A stretch of DNA of 64,000 bases, from contig NZ_JACHXM010000001.1 in NCBI RefSeq assembly GCF_014192055.1, forward strand, positions 1-64,000, written 5' to 3'. The stretch is from Halomonas organivorans. Lineage in GTDB: Bacteria > Pseudomonadota > Gammaproteobacteria > Pseudomonadales > Halomonadaceae. Position numbers and translations under genes: made by a program. Every line of letters starts with the position of its first letter. Position 1 is the first letter of the stretch. Under the pieces are notes generated by a model, which searched no databases, was not told the origin of the DNA, and saw nothing but the letters and a program-made list of their open reading frames with translations. This document shows positions 1 to 10,658 of the stretch, piece by piece.

Positions 1-854
1 TTGAGGCTGCGGGCGTGCTTGATGATGCGCTTCTGGGTGCCGATCAGCGCCTCGTCGCCGATCTCCACGCCCAGGTCGCCGCGGGCCACCATCACTGCCT
101 CGCTGGCCTCGATGATGGCATCCAGCGTGGCATCGCTGGCCACCGCCTCGGCGCGCTCGAGCTTGGCCACCAGGCCGATCTCGCGGCCGGCCTCGCCCAG
201 CAGTGCGCGGGCCTCGACCATGTCGGCGGCGCTGCGCGGGAAGGACACCGCCAGGTAGTCGACGCCGATGGCCACGGCGGTCTCCAGGTCGGCCTTGTCC
301 TTGTCGGTCAGCGCCGGGGCGGACAGCCCGCCGCCCTGCTTGTTGATGCCCTTGTTGTTGGACAGCTCGCCGCCCACCACCACGGTGGTGTGGATGGCGC
401 TGCCGTCGACCTTCGCCACGTCGAGCACCACTCGGCCGTCGTCGAGCAGCAGGCGGTCGCCGGCGGCCACGTCATCGGCCAGTTCGCGGTAGTCGCAGCC
501 GACCCGCTCGGCGTCGCCGGCCTCGCGGTCGAGGGCCACGTCGATGACGAAGGGCGCGCCCTCGGCCAGGCTGACCTTGCCGTCACGGAAGCGGGCGATG
601 CGGATCTTGGGCCCCTGGAGGTCGCCCAGGGCGGCGACGCTTCTGCCCTGGCGGGCGGCGATCTCGCGCACTGCGGCCAGCCGGCGGCGGTGGTCGTCCG
701 CCGAGCCGTGGGAGAAGTTGAGGCGCACCACGTCGACGCCGGCGGCGATCATGGCTTCCAGCACGCCCTCGCGGTCGCTGGCGGGGCCCAGGGTGGCGAC
801 GATCTTGGTGCGGCGAACCGGTTCGTGGATCGGGGCATGGGGCGGCAGGGTCAT
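1..854 (-). CDS. pyk: Pyruvate kinase, N-terminal part (runs off the window)
   Basis: Converts phosphoenolpyruvate plus ADP to pyruvate plus ATP. The 284 visible residues carry the pyruvate-kinase opening [11 protein letters not shown], then RLNFSHG, the DLQGPKIR segment that leads into the B domain, and the AKLERAEA and [12 protein letters not shown] active-site stretches. The C-terminal domain lies beyond position 1, so the truncation is a window artefact. Its ATG overlaps the stop of the glycerate kinase gene (ATGA, 851-854), so the two are translationally coupled. This places pyruvate kinase directly after 2-phosphoglycerate formation; only enolase is missing between the two steps. It is probably a catabolic isozyme dedicated to the glyoxylate/glycerate route (inference). 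Confidence 0.95.
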   Translation of the reverse strand, partial: MTLPPHAPIHEPVRRTKIVATLGPASDREGVLEAMIAAGVDVVRLNFSHGSADDHRRRLAAVREIAARQGRSVAALGDLQGPKIRIARFRDGKVSLAEGAPFVIDVALDREAGDAERVGCDYRELADDVAAGDRLLLDDGRVVLDVAKVDGSAIHTTVVVGGELSNNKGINKQGGGLSAPALTDKDKADLETAVAIGVDYLAVSFPRSAADMVEARALLGEAGREIGLVAKLERAEAVASDATLDAIIEASEAVMVARGDLGVEIGDEALIGTQKRIIKHARSL

Positions 855-2206
855 GAGCTCCTCGGCAGTACCAGGATGGCACGAAAGTCGTTGACGTTGG
901 TGCGCGTCGGCCCGGTCACGATCAGGTCGTCGAGCGCTTCGAAGAAAGTATACGCATCATTGCGGGACAGATAGGCGTCCGGGTCAAGCCCCAACGTCTC
1001 CATGCGTGCCCAGCAGGCCGGATCGAAGATCGCGCCGGCGTTGTCCTCGGAGCCGTCGATGCCGTCGGTGTCGATGGCCAGGGCGTGGATGCCTTCGGCG
1101 CCCCGGAGGGTCGAGAACAGTCCCAGCAAATACTCGACGTTGCGTCCGCCGCGGCCGTCACCCTTGACCGTCACGCTGGTTTCGCCGCCGGACAGGATCA
1201 CCAGCGGCCGCGTCAGGCCGTCCTGGGCGGAAAGCGCCATGCGCCCCTGGGCCCGGCCAAGCTCGCGAGCTTCGCCTTCCAGGTCGTCGCCCAGCAGCCG
1301 CACCTCGACACCCTCGTCTTCGGCAGCCTCGCGGGCCGCGGCCAGGGCGTCGCAGGCACGGGCCAGGATCTCGCTCTCGTCCCGGGCGAAGCCCGGATCG
1401 TCGGGGCGCGGCGCCTCGGTATTGGCCTCGAGCTGGTGACGAACCGCGTCGGAGATCTCGATGTCGTAGCGCTCGAGGATCGCCAGCGCCTCGGCCGGGG
1501 TACTGGCATCGGGCAATGTCGGGCCGGAGGCGATCAGCGAGGCCTCGTCGCCGGGCACGTCGGAGATCAGCCAGGTTAGCACCCGGGCCGGGTGGGCGGC
1601 GGCGGCCAGGCGGCCGCCCTTGATCGCCGACAGGTGGCGGCGCACGGTGTTGATCTCGCGGATCGGCGCGCCGCTTCTCAGCAGCGCCTTGTTGATGGCC
1701 TGCTTCTCGGCCAGCGGGATACCCGGCGCCGGCAGGGTCATCAGCGCCGAGCCGCCGCCGGAGATCAGCGCGATGACCAGGTCGTCCTCGCCGAGGTCCT
1801 CGACGGCCTCGAGCATGCGACGGGCGGCCTTTTCGCTAAGGTCATCGGGCATCGGGTGCGAGGCCTCGAGGACCTCGATGTGGCGGCACTCGGCGCCCTG
1901 ACCTTCAGGGCCCTGACCTTGAGGACTCTGCTCTTGAGGACCATGGCCGTAGCGAGTCACCACCAGGCCGGACAGCGGCGCCTCGGGATGGCGCGCCTGC
2001 CAGGCGCGTTCCAGGGCGGCCGCCATGGCGGCCGCCGCCTTCCCGGCCCCTACCACCAGGGTGCGGCCGGCCGGGGGATCGGGCAGCCGGTCGGGCAACA
2101 GCGTGTCGGGATGCACGGCCGAGACGGCGGTCTCGCCGAGCCGCTTCAGCCAGGCGCGCGCTGCCTCGGGCCGCTCGCGGGAAAGCAGGGGGGAAAGGGC
2201 ATTCAT
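851..2206 (-). CDS. ttuD: Glycerate 2-kinase (GckA/TtuD, MOFRL family)
   Basis: Phosphorylates D-glycerate to 2-phosphoglycerate; older annotations of this family say hydroxypyruvate reductase TtuD. The 451-residue length fits the family. An N-terminal nucleotide-binding-like stretch [12 protein letters not shown] lies at about residues 51-62, LISGGGSAL at about 148-155, and the C-terminal MOFRL domain contains [11 protein letters not shown]. Residues about 90-106 form a Gln/Gly/Pro-rich loop encoded by three 15-bp tandem units (1895-1939), which is unusual for this enzyme. It sits between glxR and pyk, in pathway order. Confidence in kinase over reductase comes from the MOFRL domain and the context. 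Confidence 0.92.
   Translation of the reverse strand: MNALSPLLSRERPEAARAWLKRLGETAVSAVHPDTLLPDRLPDPPAGRTLVVGAGKAAAAMAAALERAWQARHPEAPLSGLVVTRYGHGPQEQSPQGQGPEGQGAECRHIEVLEASHPMPDDLSEKAARRMLEAVEDLGEDDLVIALISGGGSALMTLPAPGIPLAEKQAINKALLRSGAPIREINTVRRHLSAIKGGRLAAAAHPARVLTWLISDVPGDEASLIASGPTLPDASTPAEALAILERYDIEISDAVRHQLEANTEAPRPDDPGFARDESEILARACDALAAAREAAEDEGVEVRLLGDDLEGEARELGRAQGRMALSAQDGLTRPLVILSGGETSVTVKGDGRGGRNVEYLLGLFSTLRGAEGIHALAIDTDGIDGSEDNAGAIFDPACWARMETLGLDPDAYLSRNDAYTFFEALDDLIVTGPTRTNVNDFRAILVLPRSS
1895..1939. repeat. Three 15-bp tandem units inside ttuD
   Basis: Units at 1895-1909 (GCCCTGACCTTCAGG), 1910-1924 (one mismatch to the first) and 1925-1939 (degenerate). Each keeps the reading frame and adds five residues of a Gln/Gly/Pro-rich surface loop to glycerate 2-kinase. 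Copy number could vary between strains by slippage without breaking the frame. Confidence 0.8.
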
Positions 2207-2278
2207 TCGGGGGTCTCCTTAACAAAAGGGCCCGGTGATGAGCCAGGGTCTACAGGGGAAGACTCTACACCGGGCAAA

Positions 2279-2298
2279 GGACCGTCAAGCGACGGTCC
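2279..2298 (-). terminator. Intercistronic hairpin between glxR and ttuD
   Basis: Perfect 8-bp inverted repeat GGACCGTC / GACGGTCC with an AAGC loop in the 181-bp gap between glxR and ttuD. There is no T-run, so it may be an attenuator or an mRNA-processing/stability hairpin rather than a full terminator. Nothing else was recognised in this gap. Confidence 0.5.
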
Positions 2299-2387
2299 AG
2301 GTAGACGACGACCCGACGCCTACCATCAGGGAGCAGTCACCTCCCCTGTCCCCCGCCGACCGTCGCCCGACGGCCGGCGGGACGGAC

Positions 2388-3275
2388 TCAGCGGCTGCCG
2401 ATCTCGTGATCGGCGAGCTGTTCCAGGGCACGGGCGATGCCGGCGTGGTCCCAATCGGCGCCGCCGTGGGCGACGCAGGCCTGGAACAGCTGCTGGGCAT
2501 TGGCGGTACCGGGCAGCGCGAGATTGAGGCTACGCGCGCCTTCCAATGCCAGGTTGAGGTCCTTCTGATGCAGCTTGATCTTGAAGCCGGGATCGAAGGT
2601 GCGGTTGATCATGCGCTCGCCGTGGACGTCGAGGATCTTCGACTGGGCCAGGCCACCGAGCAGCGACTCGCGAACCTTGGCCACGTCGGCGCCGGCCTTG
2701 GAGGCGAACAGCAGCCCCTCGGAGACCGCTTCGATGGTCAGGGCGACGACGATCTGGTTGGCTACCTTGCAGGTCTGGCCGGCGCCCTGGTCACCGATAT
2801 GGGTGATGGTCTTGCCCATGATCTCGAGCAGCGGCTTGGCGCGCTCGAAGCCTTCCGGGGTGGCGCCGACCATGATGGTCAGGGCAGCGTTGATGGCACC
2901 GCCCTCGCCGCCGGAGACCGGGGCGTCGACGTACTCACCGCCGGCGTCCTGGATGCGCTTGGCAAATTCCTGGGTGGCCAGCGGGGCAATCGAGCTCATG
3001 TCGATCACCAGCGTGCCGGGCTTGAGGCCCTCGATGACGCCGCCCTCGCCGAACAGTACCTCTTCGACGTCGGGGGTGTCCGGCACCATGGTGATGACGA
3101 TCTCGGAGGCCTCGGCGACCGCCTTGGGATTGTCGAGTTCCTGCATGCCCTTGGAGGCCAGGGTCTCATCCAGGGTGCCGCGCTTGACGGTGGTCAACTC
3201 GTGGCCGGCGTCCATCAGGTGGCCCGCCATGGGACGGCCCATGATGCCGAGGCCAATAAAACCGATCTTGCTCAT
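2388..3275 (-). CDS. glxR: 2-hydroxy-3-oxopropionate (tartronate semialdehyde) reductase
   Basis: Reduces tartronate semialdehyde, the product of Gcl, to D-glycerate with NAD(P)H. The 295 residues begin with the Rossmann motif GFIGLGIMGRPMA (5-17). The substrate-binding DAPVSGGEGGA lies at about 118-128, and the catalytic lysine of the beta-hydroxyacid dehydrogenase family is K170 in GQTCKVANQ. The start has a good AGGAG site. The order gcl-hyi-glxR-ttuD-pyk on one strand is the classical glyoxylate-to-pyruvate route. The paralogous garR reductase cannot be told apart by sequence, but the gcl/hyi context favours the glyoxylate enzyme. Confidence 0.95.
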   Translation of the reverse strand: MSKIGFIGLGIMGRPMAGHLMDAGHELTTVKRGTLDETLASKGMQELDNPKAVAEASEIVITMVPDTPDVEEVLFGEGGVIEGLKPGTLVIDMSSIAPLATQEFAKRIQDAGGEYVDAPVSGGEGGAINAALTIMVGATPEGFERAKPLLEIMGKTITHIGDQGAGQTCKVANQIVVALTIEAVSEGLLFASKAGADVAKVRESLLGGLAQSKILDVHGERMINRTFDPGFKIKLHQKDLNLALEGARSLNLALPGTANAQQLFQACVAHGGADWDHAGIARALEQLADHEIGSR

Positions 3276-3374
3276 GATGATTCTCCTGTCACTTGCGTGA
3301 TGCGTCGCATCGTCTCTTGATCTTTCCTGGTGCGAAACGCGTTACGAGCTCGAGATGTCGAGCGCAGTCGCGTT

Positions 3375-4151
<777 letters not shown>

Positions 4152-4242
4152 GTGAATCTCCCTGTGTCTTCTCGTGTATGTCAGCGTACTTCTCGAGCCG
4201 CCCGGCCACCGGTCCCCACCGATGGCCGGGCAACGGTCGTCC

Positions 4243-6018
<1,776 letters not shown>

Positions 6019-6049
6019 GACGAATCCTCCAGTGACGGGTTCTATTTTT

Positions 6050-6140
6050 TGGAAAATATTTCTGTATACAGAGACTAGACCCGTGCCGGGAGCGCCGTCA
6101 ATACTTTTTGGAAAACATTTCCAGCTTTTGGATTCCAAAA
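6050..6140. promoter_or_regulatory. gcl operator cluster: two operator types side by side
   Basis: The AT-rich region ahead of gcl holds TGGAAAATATTTC (6050-6062), directly joined to CTGTATACAG (6062-6071). Further up are TGGAAAACATTTCCA (6109-6123, perfect around a 3-base centre) and the palindrome TTTTGGATTCCAAAA (6126-6140). A CCCAAGCC/GGCTTGGG hairpin lies at 6146-6169. The GTATAC core recurs in front of purine/ureide genes (23799, 24602, 24719, 24779, 30641, 32668, 35001). The TGGAAA-N3-TTTCCA type recurs at 20980 and 37499. Regulator assignment (GntR at 29864-30604, RpiR at 28872-29747) is inference. Confidence 0.7.
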
Positions 6141-6216
6141 AAATACCCAAGCCATATCAGAGGCTTGGGATATTGGAAAATTCATCCATAAATTCAGTGA
6201 TTCCGATGCCAGGCGC

Positions 6217-6236
6217 CATACCCCTGAAGGGGTATG
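6217..6236 (-). terminator. Hairpin downstream of the hydratase gene
   Basis: Perfect 8-bp stem CATACCCC / GGGGTATG with a TGAA loop, 30 bp past the stop of the minus-strand gene ending at 6267. No T-run follows. It probably marks the end of the hydantoinase-hydratase transcript before the gcl promoter. Confidence 0.5.
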
Positions 6237-6266
6237 ACCCGGCCCGAAAGTACCCGCTCGTATACC

Positions 6267-7031
6267 TCAGGGCGCGAGGTGCAGGCTCGCCTCGCCGATG
6301 CCGGCGAAGACCAGCCGGGCCCGCTGGCCGGCGGGCATCTCCACCACCCCGTCGAAGGTCCCGGTGGTGATCACCTCGCCGGCGGCGAAGCCCTCGCCGT
6401 CACGGGCAATGCGGGCGTTGACCATCTCCACCAACAGCGCGGCCGGATCGCCGCCGGGATGTTCTCCCCGGCCGGCCAAGGCCTCCCGGCCGTCGAGGAT
6501 CAGCCGGTACTCGGCATCGACCATCTGGTCGAGCGCCCCGGGCGCAACGCCACTGCCGAGCACGAAGCCGCCATGGCTCAGACCATCCGCCAGCTGCCAC
6601 AGCGCCGGCACTTCCGGCCAGGCGTCGAAGCGGCTGTCGACCACCTCGATGGCCGCATGCAGGCTGGCAACCCGGGCGGCGATCTCGGCCAGGGTGTAGG
6701 GGGCGTCGCGGACAGGGATGTCCTCGCCAAGCACCACGGCGAGCTCCGGCTCGAGAAACACCACATAGTGGTCGCAGCGACGAAAGCTCCCGGGCGAGGC
6801 CTGGTTGCGCTCGACAAACAGCCGGGAATAGCGCGGCGTCTCGCCGCGCACGATGCCGCCCAGCTTCCAGCCGGCATCGGTGCCCAGGGTCGCGGAGACC
6901 CGCTCCTGGATGGCGTAGGCGTCGGCCTCCTCGGCCAGCGGGATGTCGTGGGGCACCGGGATCGCCCGTCCCTCCCGGTGTGCAGCGATCAGGCGCTCGG
7001 CGCCAGCACTGATGATCTCGTCTCGTATCAT
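6267..7031 (-). CDS. Fumarylacetoacetate-hydrolase-fold hydratase/decarboxylase (MhpD-like)
   Basis: 254-residue member of the 2-keto-4-pentenoate hydratase / 4-oxalocrotonate decarboxylase group. Visible family features are an N-terminal helical part (IPLAEEADAYAIQERV), GWKLGG, the acidic metal site FLEPELAVVLGEDIP, IEVVDSRF, and the C-terminal TTGTFDGVVEMPAGQ. It starts 2 bp after the stop of the cyclic-amidase gene, so the two are coupled. These enzymes act on 2-keto-enoic acids, so the operon may process an open-chain product carrying a double bond (inference). The exact substrate cannot be told from sequence. The open frame extends to 7670, but that part is shadow of the upstream gene. 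Confidence 0.8.
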   Translation of the reverse strand: MIRDEIISAGAERLIAAHREGRAIPVPHDIPLAEEADAYAIQERVSATLGTDAGWKLGGIVRGETPRYSRLFVERNQASPGSFRRCDHYVVFLEPELAVVLGEDIPVRDAPYTLAEIAARVASLHAAIEVVDSRFDAWPEVPALWQLADGLSHGGFVLGSGVAPGALDQMVDAEYRLILDGREALAGRGEHPGGDPAALLVEMVNARIARDGEGFAAGEVITTGTFDGVVEMPAGQRARLVFAGIGEASLHLAP

Positions 7032-7033
7032 GT

Positions 7034-8476
7034 TCAGAACCCCTTGGCCGCGCCGCGCGGCCGCGCCGGCTGGGGCCTGTCGCACTTCAGGAACTGCCCA
7101 TGGCCCGGCTCGGCAACGGGCCGGCCGTCCCGCGAGACCACCTCTCCCCGACACAGGGTCAACACCGGCTTGCCGGTGAGCTCCAGCCCCTCGTAGGGGG
7201 TGTAGTCCACGGCATGGTGCAGGTCGGCGTTGCGCACTGTGGTGCGGGCGGCGGGATCCCACAGTGTCAGGTCGGCGTCGCTGCCGATGGCGATGGTGCC
7301 CTTGCGCGGATAGAGGCCGTAGATCTTGGCCGGCTGCGTGGCGGTCAGTGATACGAAGCGGGTGGCATCGATGCGCTGCTTGACCACCCCCTCGGAGAAA
7401 AGGATCGACAGCCGCGTCTCCAGCCCAGGGATGCCGTTGGGAATGTGCGCGAAACCGGCCGACTCGCCGTGCAGCTTCTTGCCCTTGGGATCCTCGTAGC
7501 GGAAAGGCGCATGATCCGAGGAGAACACCTGGAAGACGCCGCTCTCCAGGGCCTCCCAGACCGCCTCCTGGGCAGCGGGATCCCGTGGCGGCGGGCTGCA
7601 CACGCACTTGGCCCCCTCGAACCCCTCCTGATCCAGGTCGGAGGCGGTCAGCATCAGGTACTGGGGACAAGTCTCGCCGTAGACCCGCAGGCCGCGGCTC
7701 TGGGCCCAGCGGATCTGCTCGATGGCCTCGGGGCCGGAGACGTGCACGATCAGCAGCGGCACGTCGATCAGCTCAGCCAGCGAGATCGCCCGATGCGTGG
7801 CCTCCCGCTCGGCGATGCTCGAATGCGCCACTCCGTGATAGTAGGGCGCGGTCCTGCCCTGCTCCTCGAGCAGCTCGGTGAGGTAGGCGATGCAGTCGGC
7901 GTTCTCGGCGTGCACCATCACCATGCCACCTTCGCGGCGGGCCATGGCCAGCACGTTGAGCACCTCGCGGTCGTTGAGCTTGAGGTCGTCGTAGGTCAGG
8001 TAGATCTTGAACGAGCTGTAGCCCTCCTCGATCAGCGCTGGCAGCTCCTCCTTGAGCACCGTCTCGGTGGGGTCGGTGACGATCATGTGGAAGGCATAGT
8101 CGACGACGGCCTGCCCCTCGCTGCGCCGATGATAGTCCTCCACCGCGGCGCGCAGGCTCTGGCCCTTCTGCTGCGCGGCGAAGGGAATCACCGTGGTGGT
8201 GCCGCCACAGGCCGCCGAGCGTGTGCCGCTCTCGAAACCATCGGCCATCACCGCACCATCGCCGAGCGGCTGGTCCAGGTGGCAATGGGCGTCGACGCCG
8301 CCGGGCATCACCCACAGCCCCTCGGCGTCGATGACCTCCCCGGCCTCGCCCGGTTCCTGGATCAGCTCCTGGCCCAGGGCGACGATGCGCCCGTCCTTGA
8401 TGCCGATATCGGCGATATAGCGATCGGCAGCGGTGATCAGCTGCCCGTTGGTGATCAGTGTGTCGAAGCGTGACAT
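7034..8476 (-). CDS. Cyclic amidase: dihydropyrimidinase / D-hydantoinase family
   Basis: 480-residue metal-dependent amidohydrolase that opens cyclic ureides such as hydantoins or dihydropyrimidines. The binuclear-metal ligands are visible: H64 and H66 (DAHCHLDQP), the carboxylatable lysine K157 (SSFKIYLTY), H189 (MVHAEN), H245 (LIVHVSG) and D321 (FSSDHAPF). ATG 8476 was chosen because the protein then begins at the usual beta-strand (FDTLITNGQLI); its Shine-Dalgarno is modest. No N-carbamoyl amidohydrolase is adjacent, which is unusual for a hydantoin pathway. A TRAP transporter lies upstream and a hydratase downstream. Allantoinase AllB is an alternative but less likely, since PuuE is present elsewhere in the window. 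Confidence 0.85.
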   Translation of the reverse strand: MSRFDTLITNGQLITAADRYIADIGIKDGRIVALGQELIQEPGEAGEVIDAEGLWVMPGGVDAHCHLDQPLGDGAVMADGFESGTRSAACGGTTTVIPFAAQQKGQSLRAAVEDYHRRSEGQAVVDYAFHMIVTDPTETVLKEELPALIEEGYSSFKIYLTYDDLKLNDREVLNVLAMARREGGMVMVHAENADCIAYLTELLEEQGRTAPYYHGVAHSSIAEREATHRAISLAELIDVPLLIVHVSGPEAIEQIRWAQSRGLRVYGETCPQYLMLTASDLDQEGFEGAKCVCSPPPRDPAAQEAVWEALESGVFQVFSSDHAPFRYEDPKGKKLHGESAGFAHIPNGIPGLETRLSILFSEGVVKQRIDATRFVSLTATQPAKIYGLYPRKGTIAIGSDADLTLWDPAARTTVRNADLHHAVDYTPYEGLELTGKPVLTLCRGEVVSRDGRPVAEPGHGQFLKCDRPQPARPRGAAKGF

Positions 8477-8553
8477 GTCGCGTGCCTCGTCGAGAGTGTC
8501 AGAAGGGGCCGGCGCAGGCGCCGACCCAGTGAGAGAAGAGTCTTCGTCAAGAC

Positions 8554-8676
8554 CTGAAAGTCGTCGAGCGAAGGCTAGACAAGGCAAAAATCAGCGAAAA
8601 AGCGGAGTTTACGATCAGTAAATGAGCATTTTGAGCTGATTTTTAAAGCCGTGCAGCCGAGCGCAGACACTTTCAG
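8554..8676. repeat. REP-like imperfect palindrome, 123 bp
   Basis: Nested inverted repeats: outer CTGAAAGT (8554-8561) with ACTTTCAG (8669-8676), inner AAAAATCAGC (8586-8595) with GCTGATTTTT (8635-8644), and a centre with TTTAC/GTAAA followed by ATGAGCA. It fills the gap between the TRAP large permease and the cyclic-amidase gene. The element at 32031-32185 has a related layout with an ATGAGCAT centre and a CTGATTTA/TAAATCAG inner arm. Likely a dispersed REP/MITE-type element. Confidence 0.65.
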
Positions 8677-8681
8677 CGTGG

Positions 8682-9983
8682 CTAGCTCATGGCGTCGGGG
8701 AGCCACAGCACCAGCCCCGGCCACAGCGTGATCAGCAGCACGAAGAACAGCATGATGGCGAGAAACGGCAGGCTACCGAGCATGACGTCGCCGATGGAGC
8801 CTCGCCCGCGCACGCCCTGGACCACGTACAGGTTCATGCCGATGGGCGGGGTGATCAGCGAGACCTCCATCATGATGACCAGGAAGATGCCGAACCACAC
8901 CGGGTCGAAGCCGAACTGCACCACCATGGGTACCACGATGGGCACGGTGGCAATCATCATTGACAGGGTCTCGAGGAAGCAGCCCAGCACCAGGTAGAAG
9001 ATCACCAGCGCCAGGATCAACCCCAGCGGCGAGAGCCCCAGGTCGGCGACCCACTGGGTCAGGGTATGGGGAATACCGAGGATGCCGACGATGTAGTTGA
9101 GGAAGAAAGCCGCCACGATGATCAGCATGATCATCGCCGTGGTACGGGCCATCGACAGGAAGCACTCGTGCAGCATGGCAAGCGTCAGCTTGCGGTTGAT
9201 CGCAGCGAGCACCAGGGCTGCCACCACACCGAGGGCCGCGGCCTCGGTGGGGGTGGCCCAGCCGCTGTAGATGCTGCCGATGACGATGGCGAAGACGCAG
9301 GCCGGCGGCAGCAGATCCACCAGCGAAGCCAGGCGCTCTCGCCACGAAGCCAGCGGCTCGGCCTCGCCTGCCACCCCCGGGCGCAGCAGGCTGAAGGCCA
9401 TGATCGCCAGCATGAAGGCCGCCGCCAGCGCCAGGCCCGGCAGGACCCCGGCGATGAACAGCTTGCCGATGGAGGTATTGGTGATCGCACCGTAGATGAT
9501 CATGTTGATGCTGGGCGGAATCAGGATGCCCAGCGTCGCCCCGGCTGCAAGAGTGCCCAGCGCCAGCCGCTCGCTGTAGCCACGCTCGGCGAAGGCAGGC
9601 AGCGCCACGGTACCGATGGTAGCGGCGGTGGCCACCGAAGAGCCGGACATGGCGGCGAAAACCGAGGATGCCCCGATGTTGGTGTGCAAAAGCCCGCCGG
9701 GCATGCGGTTGAGCCACACCGACAGGGCGCTGTACATGCGCTCGGTGATGCCGCTGCGAAGGAGTAATTCTCCCAGCAGGATGAACAGCGGAATGGCGGT
9801 GAGGATGAAGTCGTTGAGCGTCCCCCAGAGGGCATCGCCGAAGGAGTACAGCAGCGGCGTGCCCAAGTACGTCAGGGTGCCCAGGGCGGCCACCGTGAAG
9901 ATGGCCACCGCCACGTGGATGCCGGCCGCCATCATGCCCAGCATGATGAGAAAGCCGATCAGGACCTCGAATGCAGTGATCAT
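8682..9983 (-). CDS. TRAP transporter large permease (DctM), system 1
   Basis: 433-residue, very hydrophobic protein with the DctM pattern: LTAIPLFILLGELLL early, FAAMSGSSVATAATIG, GTLAAGATLGILIPPSINMIIYGA, and a C-terminal ITPPIGMNLYVVQG. It is the sodium-driven transport channel that works with the small permease and binding protein encoded just upstream. Its ATG overlaps the dctQ stop (9980-9983). A REP-like element separates it from the catabolic genes downstream, so expression of those may be uncoupled or reduced. Confidence 0.95.
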   Translation of the reverse strand: MITAFEVLIGFLIMLGMMAAGIHVAVAIFTVAALGTLTYLGTPLLYSFGDALWGTLNDFILTAIPLFILLGELLLRSGITERMYSALSVWLNRMPGGLLHTNIGASSVFAAMSGSSVATAATIGTVALPAFAERGYSERLALGTLAAGATLGILIPPSINMIIYGAITNTSIGKLFIAGVLPGLALAAAFMLAIMAFSLLRPGVAGEAEPLASWRERLASLVDLLPPACVFAIVIGSIYSGWATPTEAAALGVVAALVLAAINRKLTLAMLHECFLSMARTTAMIMLIIVAAFFLNYIVGILGIPHTLTQWVADLGLSPLGLILALVIFYLVLGCFLETLSMMIATVPIVVPMVVQFGFDPVWFGIFLVIMMEVSLITPPIGMNLYVVQGVRGRGSIGDVMLGSLPFLAIMLFFVLLITLWPGLVLWLPDAMS

Positions 9984-10606
9984 GACGCTTTCCCCTGAAC
10001 AGTGTTGGCCAGACCCTCGGCCGGAGCTTGCCCGGCATAGTCCTCACGGGCCTCGTCGAGGTCGTCCCGGGCACTACGGGGACCATAGTCCCGGTTGAGC
10101 GCCCCCAGGCGGCCGGTGGCCAGCTGCCCCAGGGCATGCAGGGCCAACAGGCAGGTAAACAGGGCGAAGACGCCAAGCCCAAGAACCCACAGGGTCTGGG
10201 GAATCCACAACGGGGTCTGCAGCGGGGTGCTGGCGAGGCTGCCGAACTCCAGCGTCTCGTGCAGCGTGGCCAAGGCCCGCCACAGCATGAACAGCGAAAA
10301 AATCGCCAGCATCAGCATGGCCAGGGCGTTGAGAAGCGCCTGCAGGGCCTTCGGCAGGCGGGCCATCAACACGTCGACCCGAGTATGGGCACGGTGCAGC
10401 AGGGCGTAGGCGAAGCTGAACGCGACGCCGATCGCCAGCACGTAGCCGCCGATCTCGTCGACGCCCTGCAGCGAGAAGTTGAAAAGCTTGCGGGCGATCA
10501 CCTCGAAGGTGATCAGCAGCGACAGGCCCAGCGCAGCGTAGCCGGCGGCCACGGCGGCGCCGTGAGCCAGTCCGCGGGCGAGCCAGTAGGGACTCCGGGA
10601 TACCAT
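9980..10606 (-). CDS. TRAP transporter small permease (DctQ), system 1
   Basis: 208-residue membrane protein with about four hydrophobic segments, of the TripartiteATP-independent small-subunit family. The run VDEIGGYVLAIGVAFSFAYA and the HTRVDVL stretch are typical of DctQ. ATG 10606 has a strong GGAGGT site; the frame is open to 10645 without a better start. It overlaps dctM by four bases. The hydrophilic C-terminal tail (about residues 170-208) is longer than usual. Confidence 0.93.
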   Translation of the reverse strand: MVSRSPYWLARGLAHGAAVAAGYAALGLSLLITFEVIARKLFNFSLQGVDEIGGYVLAIGVAFSFAYALLHRAHTRVDVLMARLPKALQALLNALAMLMLAIFSLFMLWRALATLHETLEFGSLASTPLQTPLWIPQTLWVLGLGVFALFTCLLALHALGQLATGRLGALNRDYGPRSARDDLDEAREDYAGQAPAEGLANTVQGKAS

Positions 10607-10658
10607 CGGGCACCTCCAAGGATGCCCCGGCCTTGGCCGGGGCACGGGTTGACGACGC

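Noticed and set aside
1..854. Truncated pyruvate kinase as a pseudogene
   Set aside because: The frame is intact up to the window edge, so truncation is due to the window boundary.
947..953. AGTATAC inside ttuD as another GTATAC operator
   Set aside because: It is within coding sequence, lacks the flanking TTG/CAA arms and is not near a promoter. The same applies to GTATAC at 26370 and 6256.
6267..7670. 467-residue form of the hydratase
   Set aside because: The extra 213 residues overlap the cyclic-amidase gene in another frame. ATG 7031 gives the family length and a normal junction.
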